A stretch of 64,000 nucleotides of DNA from Gonatopus flavifemur (taxonomy: Eukaryota; Arthropoda; Insecta; Hymenoptera; Dryinidae). The DNA lies in NCBI GenBank assembly GCA_018340375.1, contig JAFFJZ010000002.1, positions 16,944,001 through 17,008,000 of the forward strand. Reading direction: 5' to 3'. Below, piece by piece: positions 34,196-45,668 of this stretch (position 1 is its first letter; the number at the start of each line of letters is the position of its first letter). A model generated the notes under the pieces. The model was not told where the DNA came from and did not search any database. It saw only the letters and a program-made list of their open reading frames with translations. A program made the translations under genes and the position numbers.

Positions 34196-34789
34196 GGGGT
34201 CTTTCTGGTTAAAATTTTCAAAGAAAAAATTGAGATGTCGTTTTGCAAATTTGTAGGTATGTTTATTAGACCTTAAATATTACAAAGAAATTTTTTCCAG
34301 ATTTGAACAAAATTTTTTTTGTTATACTAATTTAAATAACAAAATACACTGAAAAATGATGTCACTGAAGTTTGAATCGTTTATTGAAACGAATCAATAA
34401 TCGAATAACGAAATACTCAGACCCAACCTCAGTTGAAGACCCAAAATCTTGCAGCACATTCTTTAAACAGTGTTTTTAAATTCAGAAAGTCAATCCGATT
34501 TTCGAGATAAACAACGATAATTCATCATATTTTATGAGTTTGAATTTTCGTTTCGTTTTCATAAACGATTCAAACTTCCACACCGTGAAAAAAGACGGTG
34601 AGAGTGAATCGAGACGACGATGATCTGGAAAAAAAAACAAAAAAAATGGCAAATTATGCCTGGTTGAAGTGGCTATCGCATGAATCTTCCAATCAATATA
34701 TCTTCCACAAATATTTAATGTTTAATAAACATACCTACAAATTTTGAAGAAAAAATTTCTCCTTGGAAATCTTCACCAGAGAGAGTCCT
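34196..34789. mobile_element. TTAA-flanked element, GGGGTCTTTCTGGT end
   Basis: TTAA lies at 34192-34195 and 34790-34793. The left GGGGTCTTTCTGGT and the right ACCAGAGAGAGTCCT are approximately inverted. AATTTGTAGGTATGTTTATT and AATAAACATACCTACAAATT pair further in, as do GTTTGAATCGTTTAT and ATAAACGATTCAAAC. It is about 594 bp and non-coding, and is a third TTAA-type element. Confidence 0.75.
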
Positions 34790-36358
34790 TTAAATGAAAT
34801 TATTTTTCAACGTCCAATTAGCCACAACCAATACAAATACCAATCGACTCTTGTTTTGGGTGAGCTGAACATACGATTCAATAATCTGAAAAAATGACTT
34901 CTCCACTGCAACATGAAACATTTATTATTCATGACAACTGGATTATATAGATCTTATGGATTTTACACGCGAGCCGTAAATATTTTCGCTCATTCGTATT
35001 TTATATAGTCATATATGGGTATATGACTCACAAGTGGTTCATTTCCTTCACACGAAAACGAAGAGAGTCATAAAATCCATGTATGTATATTACAGCAAAG
35101 TGATTCGAACTTTTAAATTGCAAACTGTACGAAGTTGACGAGTCTTTACTATCATAAAATCCATTGCTCCGGGTGTTTGACGAGGGCGGAAAATTTGAAA
35201 TTCGGTATGAAAAACCAAATGATTTTATCATAATCCTCAACTCAACTTCATAATATTCTCATATACACGTTTAATTCAAAAGCTTGAAAAGCTCCACCAA
35301 TGTATCAATGATTCTCACAATCTTTATATTCCCCGGTCTAAGAAAATTAGTACTGAAATTAACTCATATGTAAATTCATCAACTTTTCAGTAGCAGTAAT
35401 AATACTCGACGCATGTTATAATATCTACGGAATTCATAAATTCAACGCTTTGAAAGTTCTTTAATGCTTATGATTTCATCGTAGGTAGTTTTGAAAGATA
35501 GTGGAAACAATTCTTGCTCACAATTATGTCATACGAAGAACGTTTTAACCGTGATCATTCAGTGCCATACAACTGGTATTAAAAACTCTCATAATCGCAT
35601 ATGTCCGTGTACATGGAAAAGTGTATGTTCATGCGTGTGTCTTTGAACGCATACACGTTTCCATACTGTATGCATTGCAACCGCGAGATCCATTCAGCAC
35701 TTCCATAGCACGTGCGTGTGTTATGGAGTTTCCACAGAACGATCGGGGGATAAAGTGGATATCACGTTCGTGTGTTGAAGTTACCAAGTGTACACGTACA
35801 CGTTTATGTATTGTGTATTTCTTCAAAGCTCGTGTAGTCAAGCTTGCAAGTTGCACTAACAATCTTCATTTTGTGGAGATTGCAAACAGGAAACAACTCT
35901 CACAATTCAAAGTAGCTAGAATGAAATGTATGTTGAAATTTAATCTTAATTTCTGTTCCGTATCTATTTGATGATGCAATTTATTCTTGGTATTTGTTGT
36001 TTGATTACATTCATGCGTCCTTTTGAATAAAACAGAATGGAGATAATTTATGAATTGAGTCTCTCTGAAATTACAATGTATGATTCAGTTGTATTTTATT
36101 CATGCAATTAATGAATGATTTCAATGAACTCTCCTGATGCTCGCTTTGAATAAATTCTATTCGAGAGAATTATATTGTTTCTCAAACGAACGGTAACGTT
36201 GTTTCATTTAAAAAAATGTTTAATTCATTATCGAGTGTAGAATTTTTTTTCAACTTTATCGCGGTTTAGAATCAATTGATCGGGAGGTTTTTTATCTTTC
36301 TTCCTTCTTGGAGGGAGAATCGATTACAATCATAACGATTTACAAATATCATAACACA
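34790..36358. other. No gene seen
   Basis: AT-rich sequence. A 116-codon + frame at 35621-35971 with a 77-codon frame opposite has no recognisable features. Confidence 0.45.
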
Positions 36359-36571
36359 CACGAGAAGGAAAGATTATTTGAAATAATTGTTTAACTTGTA
36401 ACCACATATGGAACTTTTTTTTTCGTTAGAATAACAAATTTATTCATTGATTTAAACAATTTTAAATATTTTACTAACGGAATTAGTTAAATCAACAGGG
36501 AACAATTGTTCTCTGACCAACAAAAAAATTAACAAGTTCAAAATTTATTTCAACTAATCTTTTCTTCCGTG
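36359..36571. mobile_element. CACG-ended palindromic-word element
   Basis: The left CACGAGAAGGAAAGATTA and the right TAATCTTTTCTTCCGTG are inverted with one shift. The flanks are CA and TA, so the duplication is unclear. AACAAGTT, CAATTG and TAACTTG words lie inside. Confidence 0.5.
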
Positions 36572-37594
36572 TAGGTATCACAAAAAATTTTGTAGTTCTC
36601 GATAAAAGAAATTTTTAATTTTATTTTGTATTATTCTTGAAATTCTTCTGGGAATGTTTTTGATAACTGTAAAATCAGGAGTTGCGATTTTGAGAATATT
36701 AAGAAACTAATGCAGGGAATCCTGGTTTACAGAATTAATTTCTCGCGACAGATCATCTTCTCCTTGCGCTTAAATACGATCACGAAAGCGTCTCCTTTTC
36801 GCATCACATAAAATATGAATCCGTGATAGTGCGCAATGATCTGTGTATAATGTGTAATTAGATATTTTAAAACCCACATTTGCATACTTGAACATTTCGA
36901 AGCGTGACTTTCGCATTATGGAAACTCACAAGTGCGCATGAGGCATTCCTATGGGAACTTCATATTGCGAACAGGTGGGAATCGATACTTGATAAAAAAA
37001 ATTGAAATTTTGATGTGCTGTGGCTACCGGGAGATTCCTATCCTCATAACCACGTAGAATAAGATTATATGGGTAATAGCGAACACAAAGGTTGTATTTC
37101 ATGTAGATCGTATGATGCTAATAACTGCTCGAATCGAGGTTAACCTCAATTTAAATGATTATTTAATTATCATTTCATACAGGATCCTGACAAGCATTTT
37201 GGAGTTTGATGATTAATATTGGAATCTAACATCTTAACATTCGTTTCTGTTTCCTTGACGATGCGTATTTTAATAATTTAATTACTTGAAAATCAAGGTA
37301 TAATACAAATATTCTAACCTTCAGTACATAAAATGTGAAATATTGAAATCCTCATTCAAAACCCTGGCGATTCCAAAGTGATCAATTTTCTATGGTTTAC
37401 TGTCGGTTATTTTTTGGTTTGGTAAAAGTTTGCTCAGAAAATGGTTACCCGGATGGTTTTTATCATATAATAACCTATTTGTGACCGAAAACTAATGGTT
37501 GCTTAGAACAAATCTGCCACCAAGAGGTAACTAAAAAATGTGGTTTGTTTCCGGAATATTTTTGGTATTTTTGACGTAAAAACCCAGAAAATTA
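36572..37594. other. No gene seen; GGTTAnC words near 37395-37560
   Basis: GGTTACC, GGTTATT, GTAACT and GGTTTG words recur before the element at 37595 and GACCAA words follow it to about 37960, so the 37595 element may sit inside an eroded word element. The boundaries are not visible. Confidence 0.35.
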
Positions 37595-37842
37595 CACTGT
37601 AAAAGAAATTTGTTGAATTCTAAACAAAAATGCTTGGAAATTTACAAACTTGGTTTGGAAAAATAATTTCCGAACCTTTTTTGTAAATTGCCAAACAAAA
37701 GTTTGTGAATTTTCAAAAATCTTCGTGAAATCACAAAATTTTTTGAATGTTTACAAACTTTTGTTTGGTAATTTACAAAAAAAGTTTGTGTAAAGAACTG
37801 CCAAACTTCTTTGGCAGTTTAGGAAGTATACTTTTTACAGTG
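37595..37842. mobile_element. CACTGTAAAAGA element with TTTGTAAATT word, TSD TA
   Basis: The left CACTGTAAAAGAAATTTG and the right ATACTTTTTACAGTG are inverted, and TA flanks both. GGAAATTTACAAACTTGG, TTTGTAAATTGCCAAAC and TTTACAAACTTTTGTTTGG alternate in both orientations. Confidence 0.8.
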
Positions 37843-38148
37843 TATCAAAATTGAGATTGGTTGAATTTTGGTCAATTTTTGTTGAAAAAAATGTCCCAAA
37901 CGACCAACAAGTGACCGAAATCAAGATTTTTCACCAAAATATACCTGAAATTTTTGATCGTAAGGGATACAACTTAAGTTGTATTTTGGATCATCATTCG
38001 AAAAAAAAAAACATCACATTATCCGACATTATAAATCCAAAAATTTGAGAATGTAGACTTGTTTGGGTTTGAATAGATCTAGGAGGAAGAATTTCCCGTT
38101 ATTCGAATTAAATTTTCATTCATCAGCTTCCCGTTCCTTTCAGTTTTA
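37843..38148. other. No gene seen; GACCAA words
   Basis: GACCAA and GACCGAAA words continue to about 37960. No bounded feature is seen. Confidence 0.35.
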
Positions 38149-38430
38149 CACAGATAAAAAAATCCACTGCGATAGCGAAATCTGATTTCGCTGTTTACTT
38201 TCGTAAATTCCTAGCCCTTATAAGAAAAAATCCAACTATTACAGCTGAATCCTTTCGCTATTCCGTTTATAGTAATTGAAATTCGTTTGCCTGTGCAAAT
38301 AATTCGCTGCTAATAAAAGAGAAAAGAACTCCTAGTAAGCATAAAACTATTCACACTCATGGCAAGTATTGCCACAAAATCGAAGACTCTGCAGTCGTAG
38401 TAAAACTCGTTTCTAGCAACAGCAGTGTTC
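38149..38430. mobile_element. Possible CACAG...CAGTG element with GCGAA/TTCGC words
   Basis: The left CACAGATAAAAAAATCC follows TA, and a CAGTG near 38426-38430 may be the right end, but TT follows it. TAGCGAAATC, TTTCGCTG, TTTCGCTATT and ACAGCTGA words recur between. The boundaries are uncertain. Confidence 0.35.
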
Positions 38431-39114
38431 CTTCGACTATCCACGCAACAACCAACCATTCACCAATTCATTGAATCATAAATTCCAACTTGAGTATTAG
38501 CAAGAGAAATTATACTTTATCAGAATTTCATACGTAATATAATATTCCGTTTATTGCCACTGCAAAAAGATAGTAACCGTAAAATTGTTTCTTATTTTCA
38601 GGGTCAAACGAGCCAAGTCAAAGCCAAGCATGAATGTTCTAACGAACTACCGTCATCGACGACGGTCTTTCGTCGTGACGTAAATCAATGTTCACTTGTT
38701 TGCTTCGAAATATTCCTCTTCTTCATCTATTTTATCATTCTTTTTCTTTTGTCAATTCCAACAATTTTTAGTTCAATTTTCTCAGTTCTTTGAAAACAAT
38801 CCATGATTTTCTTGGAGTGGATTTTAATTATTACCGATTTAAATGAACATAATAATAGAAACGAACAGATATTCAATCGAGAGCATTAATAAATGATATT
38901 GATTTTCATACATGTCATGAATCGTGTCCGTTACATGGAATATTCTTACATATTAACTTTTTTTATCTCTATTATTACCCGATTAGATTGGAATAAATGA
39001 ATTTGAATTCCGTGATGATGAAATTTTTCAGCTTCTTGAATAATCTGATTTCTCACAATACGTTCGAATTAGTTTCGTTATAGATTTTCTATTGATAATT
39101 CAATTTTGATTGTA
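38431..39114. other. No feature seen
   Basis: AT-rich; a 79-codon + frame at 38554 has a hydrophobic C-terminal half but no recognisable family. Confidence 0.4.
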
Positions 39115-39237
39115 CACTCAGAGAAAAATCTGGTTCGCATAACAAGGCGCACAACCAGATTCACGTGATTTTGTCGTGTTTTCCTGGTTGCTGCAATCAT
39201 CAGTCCTTAACCACGGAAGAATGGTTGCTTCTCAGTG
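39115..39237. mobile_element. CACTnAGAGAAA element with AACCAG/GGTT word, TSD TA
   Basis: The left CACTCAGAGAAAAATCTGGT and the right AATGGTTGCTTCTCAGTG are inverted, and TA flanks both. ACAACCAGATT, CCTGGTTGC and TAACCAC words fill the 123 bp. The word is shared with 50213-50480. Confidence 0.7.
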
Positions 39238-39273
39238 TATTTTATTAACATCATAGTATTTTCCAAATACTCT

Positions 39274-39409
39274 CCCTAGTGAAAATGAAGCGTTGAAGCG
39301 CAACGAAAACGCAAGAGTCATCTAAGCGGAATTTAGGAGGGAATAGGAACATTTTCACGTTTCATTTGTTTCAATATCTGCGTCCTCCACTTTTGAATTT
39401 TCACCAGGG
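39274..39409 (-). mobile_element. CCCTGGTGAAAAT element copy 1, TSD CT
   Basis: CT precedes CCCTAGTGAAAATGAAGCG and follows AATTTTCACCAGGG. In reverse orientation it is homologous to 60282-60454 along its length, sharing GATATTGAAACnAATGAAAC and GCGCTTCAACGCTTCAT segments. Confidence 0.85.
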
Positions 39410-40796
39410 CTCAAGTTATATTGCATTCCTTAAACATGGAAATTGAAAAGTAACTAACAGATTTCCAAGATGACGCTTCGCATGCTATATTTCTTATATC
39501 TCTCAAATTATACACCCACAGAAATGTTTTCTTTAAACCAGAATAAAAAGACATTCATTTCTATGAGTGTAATATATCTAATTTTCATTAATTGAAAGTA
39601 CAAAAAAAAATTAATTGATTTATTTCATGAGAATTGTATTTGAAGCAACATAGAAGTTTGTTCAACGGAACCAATCATCCTCTAGAAAGAGTTGATCATT
39701 TATGATGAACAGCAATAATGAGCGGTAATTCAATTGATATTCACATTTTGTATACGCAATGCATAAGTAAAGTGAAATTATGTTTTTACATGATGGTGCT
39801 CATGGAAATTCACGTGTACGTTGATTGATGGAAAACAGCGATATGCAGATTAATTCATCATCTCACATTATATCATTTTATTCCTCTTCGCGTTCAACAT
39901 AGATCTAAAATGGATATCTATCTGGGAGTAAACGTATTGATTACATCACTTACAACGACGATGATGATGATGATAATGATGATGATGATGATGATTGAGT
40001 AATATAGTTTATGAATACAATATTCCTCTCCTCTTTCTCTGCGTGCTAAAAGCTTTCAATTACAATAACCACTGTTTGATTGTAATAATGACTTTCAAAC
40101 ATATAAAAATGATGAAACGCACGAGGAGTTATTTGAATGAGGAAGGAAGTTCAAACGTACACTTACATGAACAGCTTTGATCAAATTTATGCGCCGCTAC
40201 TTTAAATGCATTAACACCAGACAACGTTGAGAATGACTTGTGATATTGTATTTAAATAATTGCGGCAGTTGAAATGTTTGATATATATAAACGTGATATA
40301 TAAGCCAATCGAGTAAACATTTTATACTATGTTACATTTTTTGGAGAACTTTTGGATGTTTCATCGTTCTTTTAGAAAATTCAATGATGTTTTCCAAATC
40401 AAGTATAGAAGGGCGAAATGTATTTGATGTATTATAATCGCAAAACGTGGGATGATTTCAACAAAATCTTCTTACATGGTGAAATTGATGCAATATCCTC
40501 TATCGAATAACAAACAGTTCGATTCATACATATATGAATATTTGATTGATCGAACAATCAACTAGGCATGAGTCGATCTACAGGGATACCGAGAAGCGTT
40601 CTGGTGCATCTCTTTCCGGAACTATATCAATGGATATCTATGTATTTCAAAGCACCCTCATCTTTGAGAGATATAGATGTGTATTTTACCTCCCACCGTT
40701 TTACGTTATCTAACAAAAATCATCCGGTTCGAAATAAAACCCCTTGAATACCATGGAAAAAAGTAGAACCGATCCCCCGGCGAGGTCCGATGTAGG
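39410..40796. other. No gene seen; (GAT)n repeat
   Basis: Apart from the trinucleotide run at 39955-39995, the sequence is AT-rich with nothing supported. Confidence 0.45.
39955..39995. repeat. (GAT)n microsatellite
   Basis: About 13 GAT/ATG units with one AAT interruption. Confidence 0.92.
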
Positions 40797-41185
40797 TAGT
40801 GTTGCCGCGAGCCGCAAAACGAGCTGTAACGAGCTTTTGGCTTTAATTGGGTTCAGTTAGGACTATATAGAAGGTAAAAACTCTTACAATACTCGGTTGG
40901 ATGGTCCTGTAGTTCAGTTCGGAGGTTCATGTTATCGCACAGTTCCGTGGATTTGGATTTTCAAACGATTCATACATCAAATAGCCCAAATTCAGCTCGA
41001 AACGTTGGCTCGAAACCGGCTCGAGTATAAATTCATGTGACACCCGTTTCCATTCAGGTATGTTCCAATTTAAACCTTCGAATTCAATCAATCTGATTGA
41101 CTAAAAAGGAGTTTATTTTCAATTCAGATAATCTAGAATCTAGAATTCTTCACGGCTCGTTTTGCAGCTTGCGCGGGCAACACTA
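40797..41185. mobile_element. hAT-like element, TAGTGTTGCC end
   Basis: TAGTGTTGCCGCGAGCCGCA at the left matches the reverse complement of the right end, TAGTGTTGCCCGCGCAAGC, followed in both by GCAAAACGAGC. The 8 bp flanks GATGTAGG and AATATAGG agree at six of eight positions, the differences being transitions. The interior of 389 bp is non-coding. Confidence 0.7.
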
Positions 41186-41257
41186 AATATAGGGAATCCT
41201 ACTGCGCTATAGATGCTGATATTTTTTTTCCTGTGCATCTACAGTGTTTTCATCCTA

Positions 41258-42360
41258 CACTGTAAAAAAAAACTGGAAATTTACTGTGCAACTGGACTGG
41301 AAATTTCCAGTGCTAGTACTGGAATATGGATATTCCAGTACATGTACAGAGATTTTGTTGTTACGTTACTGAAAATTTACCAAGCATAACTGAAAATTCA
41401 GTCATTGTACTGGAATTTTCAAGTTTGAGATGATGTACTGAAATTTTGCCATGATTTTGCGAAAATTTTACCGGCTCGTACTACAATTTTATAGTTCTTG
41501 TGCACCAAAAAAAAATATTCCCTCAAAAAGGACTTGAGAAAAAATTTGGAATTTAGAAAAAAAAACCTAATCGTTGGTATACTGGAATTATACAGGTTTT
41601 TAACTGCAATTCTCAGGTTTTGTGATGGAATTTTCCAGTTACTATGCAATTGAATTATACAGGTTTTGAACTGCAATTTTCAGGTCGTGTGATGGAATTT
41701 TCCAGTTGCTATGCAACGGAATTTAATCACTGTTGCACTGAAATTTTCCACTTCTATTGGACTTCGTCATTTCTGGCAGGAAAAATTTCAAGTCTTTATA
41801 TTAAAAATTTCCTGATTGAGATTTTGAATAATAATTGTAATTGTAGCCAATGAAATTGATATATGAGGTTTTTCTAAGACTTATCCTCTTGTGTTCTAGA
41901 TATGAAGCATATGTAGTAACCCAAGCTGGCCTTCCAACATGTCGCGCTATAGCTCATCGGTTAGGTCTTAGGTTTCAGTTGGTAGGCAGGTAGAAAAGTG
42001 TGGGTTCAAATCCTGTTAGGTAGACATGAGTTTCTGTCCATCCAAATGAACGATCAAAAGTTTCTCAATCATCTTGGAACACAAGGACCCTGCAAAATCA
42101 CTTTGCGTGAGCAATTTTTTTTCAATTTTCATGGATATTTTCAGCATTAATTTTCCAGTACATGTCCTGGAAAAGTCCAGCTCGTGTACTGAAAAATTCC
42201 AGTACCGAGGCTCAGAAAATTTCCAGTTTTGATGCGGAAATTCCATAACGTTTGCACTGAATTTTTGCAGTACAAATGTGCTGAAATTTTCCGGTACATG
42301 TACAGGTTAATGACTTCCAGTACATGTACTGGAATTTTCCGGTGAAATTTTTTTACAGTG
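41258..42360. mobile_element. CACTGTAAAAAA element with ACTGGAA/TTCCAGT word, TSD TA
   Basis: The left CACTGTAAAAAAAAACTGGA and the right TTCCGGTGAAATTTTTTTAC plus AGTG are inverted, and TA flanks both. About thirty ACTGGAAATTTCCAGT-like words fill both sides in both orientations. A central segment from about 41800 to 42118 lacks the word and contains a tRNA-SINE-like sequence, so it is an insertion. Confidence 0.85.
41938..42110 (+). mobile_element. tRNA-derived SINE-like copy
   Basis: An A-box-like TATAGCTCATCGGTTAG lies near 41947 and a B-box match GGGTTCAAATCC at about 42002. The spacing is wider than in a normal tRNA, with GGTAGGCAGGTAG between, and no acceptor stem closes. The same order of motifs occurs at 49973. 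The tail and exact ends are uncertain. Located inside the ACTGGAA element. Confidence 0.6.
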
Positions 42361-44716
42361 TAGCATGTGTATACAATAGGCCCCTTCCTGCCTATATAAC
42401 CCAAGACTTTGGTCTAAAGTGGAACCAGAACTTTCCTTTGCTTTTTTCAATAAAACATACCTAATTTTTACAAATATCCCTAAAAGCTAGATACTTTTTA
42501 TATAGAGAGGTATCGATCTTCTTCAAGGATTGCCATCACTAAGTCGAATTCGATATTTTCTTGGATCGAAAGAAGGATGTTCTTCGTTTGAAGTTACACA
42601 GTGTGGAACACAAAATTTTTGTTACATCAAACGCACATCTTTCTGAGAGAAGATATCAAAATATTAGAAAAAAATTGTTAAACATATATTTGTAGGGGAA
42701 GCCCGTGTTGTTTCAGTGTATCATAGAATTCCGATAGGGAGTTGAGATGAAACTCATTGAATCTGACAGAATTCAAATTGATTCGAGTTGTGTCAGATAT
42801 TGTCAGCAGTTAATTACATGAATTTCATATTCCAACGAAATTTTCATCAGATTGGAAAAACGAACCCAAAATAGTTTGTGAAATCAGAAAAACCTTCTGA
42901 ATATTCTATTTCCCGTAGTCGCTGTACAAACAAATTTCACTGGAAGATCTCTAACATCGCATCGTTGTTCATTTTCCGATACATCGCGTTATCTCTGTTC
43001 AGTGAATCGATAAACGAAATCAACATACAATGGAACATTCGAGTGCCCTTAAAAAATACATGACTCTTTCAAACCATTTGATCTGCGAAATCTCGCTTTG
43101 ACATTTGATGTATTTAAAAATGACTGTACACCGGTAATTCTTTCATTAGATTACCATTTAATCAAATGATTTTTATCCACCATCGTCGATGCTAATTCAA
43201 TTTTAGTTTTATTATATAGGAGAGAATGAAAACCACGATTGTGACACAGGTTCAACGGATTCCCCTGTATGGAAGAAGTAGAACGTGCAGAACGGTGTCA
43301 GATCGAAAATAGGAACCGTAGGATGCAGCTGAATATTTTATACATCTAGTCGACCCACCAATGGTTATCTTACCGCTCTGTGTGTTTGCTCTGTGTCATA
43401 TTCTCTTCGTGAGAACCGTTTTCCAGATTCGTCGAATGAAGTAATGCGGTCATGCGTTTTGATTTTCTACCCGAGTCGAGTCATTTATTTTATTTTAAAA
43501 TGTGAAGAAATGAATCGAGGGAGGGTCACTTTGATTGCGTGGATTTATCGGTAATCGAATTTCATTGGTATTGATTTTATGATCAACGTCATGTGATGAA
43601 ATTGTGTACAGTGAATATCTGCTGAAAATAGATCTCTTTACGCAACGTGGATTATTTGATGGATAATTTGATTGATTTAAACAAAATAGAAGTTTAATTC
43701 CAAATGGAAAAATTCACAATGTTTTGTTGATGTGTAGAATTTTTCAATTTGGTTGTAATTGAATATTGAATATTGTACGTGTAAAATATTCCAGCGGATC
43801 ACATTATGCATGATGAATAATCAAATCTGTGGAGGATGAAGTATTGACAAATATTCCTTACAATATATGTATATTTAATTCATGCTCACATTGTTTCCAT
43901 TCAAAATATTAGCTTTGAATTCGATAAGAACTCAATTATCATATGGAACAGGTACTTTGATATGATGATTCATACTATTTTTTCTATTGTCTAGATTTTC
44001 ACGCTATCATAAAATTGTCTCTTGAAATTGATTTATGGTTGACAATTTATTCGAAGAGTGTAAGAACAATCTTCTTGATATGATTTTGTGGCTTTCCTGA
44101 TGCTTTTGAGAAATTCGACCTTCAAGAGGCAGAACAATTCTTCGAAATGGAGGAAGAATGTTCTGAAAGTGAGCCCCATAGACAAATGTCGAATTTCAGT
44201 TTTCACGCACCATGAGTGAATCATTCATCCTTTCCTGAGCTCGAGCAGAGTCAAATTCAACGTAACGAGCTTCAAAAACAAATTTCTAGTCTGGTAGCAC
44301 CACATTTGTTCATTGATAAACCTTAGAACTATTTTCTTCGAAACTTCTTTTTATAACCACTTTCCAGGATACTTAATTCAAAGGGAATATGTATCTCAAG
44401 CAACGCGACCACTGTCGTGATGTGTTCTTTACTGCTTTCTTCAAAAACTCCTTCTCTTGCGGAATATAATTATTGCCAGTAAAAAGCACTCGTATAAAAC
44501 TTTGAATTATGCTTTCTAAAAGATACTTGGAAGATTTACGAGCAGTATGTAATGAAACATAAAGAAGAGAACAAGATTAGTGGAGGGAATTTGTATTTTA
44601 GGATACATTTTTTGGAATGAAGAGTTACTTTGATTATCCTCGTAATCAATTTAGTACATGATTTTATGATTATATCGAATTTTTATGATTTTCAAGTGGC
44701 CAAATTCGATCATTCA
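42361..44716. other. No gene seen
   Basis: AT-rich sequence with short frames only and no bounded repeat that I could define. Confidence 0.45.
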
Positions 44717-45417
44717 CCCTGGTGAGAAAAATCTCTCTGAATTTCTCTATATTTTCGGACATTTTCCACAGAGATTCAGAGCAATTCCAGAGTAATTCAG
44801 AGAAAGTTAGAGACTTCTCAGATAGTCATACATCCTGAATCCCACCAACTTTATTTGAATTTCTCTTAATTTTTTTTATGGAATTCTAGGAATTCTTCAG
44901 AATCTTTCTAAATCTTTCCGGATTCTCCAGAATTTTATTCATTAACAATTCAAAGCTCATGCTGAATTCCTCTGAATCACTTCGAATGTGTCAGAATTTC
45001 ATATATCTGGATTTCAAAGCTTACTTTAAATTTGCCTGAATCTTTCTGAACTCTTCTGAATTTTTCTGAATTTCCCTGAATCTCTCTGAATTTCTCCGAA
45101 TCCTTTCGTAAAGTTCCGTGCTCAATTTTTCTTAATTTCCGTTTCTCTGATTTCCCTTGAATCTTCCTTAATGCCTCTGAAATCTCGCACAAGAAATTTC
45201 ACTCGATGTATCTCTCTCTGAATTCCTCTGAATCCTTCTGAAAAGTTCAACGCACAATTTTGCCTGATCTACCCGTTCCTGAATTCTTCTGAATTTCTTT
45301 GAATCACGATGAATTGTTCTGAATTCCTCTTAATCTTCCCAAATTCCTCTGAATCTCTCTAAATTCCTCTGAAACGTGAAATTTTCAGAGAGATTCAGAG
45401 AGATTTTTTCACCAGGG
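44717..45417. mobile_element. CCCTGGTGAGAAAA element with TCTCTGAAT word, TSD CA
   Basis: The ends CCCTGGTGAGAAAAATCTCT and AGAGATTTTTTCACCAGGG are inverted and flanked by CA. The 701 bp interior is almost entirely variants of CTCTGAATTYCTCTGAATC, a few of them reversed near the left end, so the two orientations meet around 44830. No coding capacity. Confidence 0.85.
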
Positions 45418-45539
45418 CATCAATCAATGTATTTTATAATGAAGCTTTTATTTTTTTTAGTTTCTATAATAATTCATGAAATACGAATGTTTCTGTGAAT
45501 GATTTTTAGAATTCGCAACAAAAAATTGTTCACAGGTTA

Positions 45540-45668
45540 TCCTGCTTGAAGAATCTCATCGAATCGATTGATTCTCATTGATTCAGATGCAGAAGACTGA
45601 TTCAAACCCATTGAGACTCAATTTTTAATGGGTTTGAATGGATTTTCAATTAGATTCTTTAAGCAGGG
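45540..45668. mobile_element. CCCTGCTTGAAGAATC element copy 1, TSD TA
   Basis: The left TCCTGCTTGAAGAATCTCAT (first C changed) and the right GATTCTTTAAGCAGGG are inverted, and TA flanks both. AAACCCATTGAGACTCAATT and TTTAATGGGTTTGAAT pair inside. Homologous to 52032-52182. Confidence 0.75.

Noticed and set aside
35621..35971. 116-codon frame
   Set aside because: Composition and an opposing 77-codon frame suggest chance; no family recognised.
37380..37960. Outer GACCAA/GGTTAC element around 37595-37842
   Set aside because: Words are suggestive but neither terminus nor duplication could be located.
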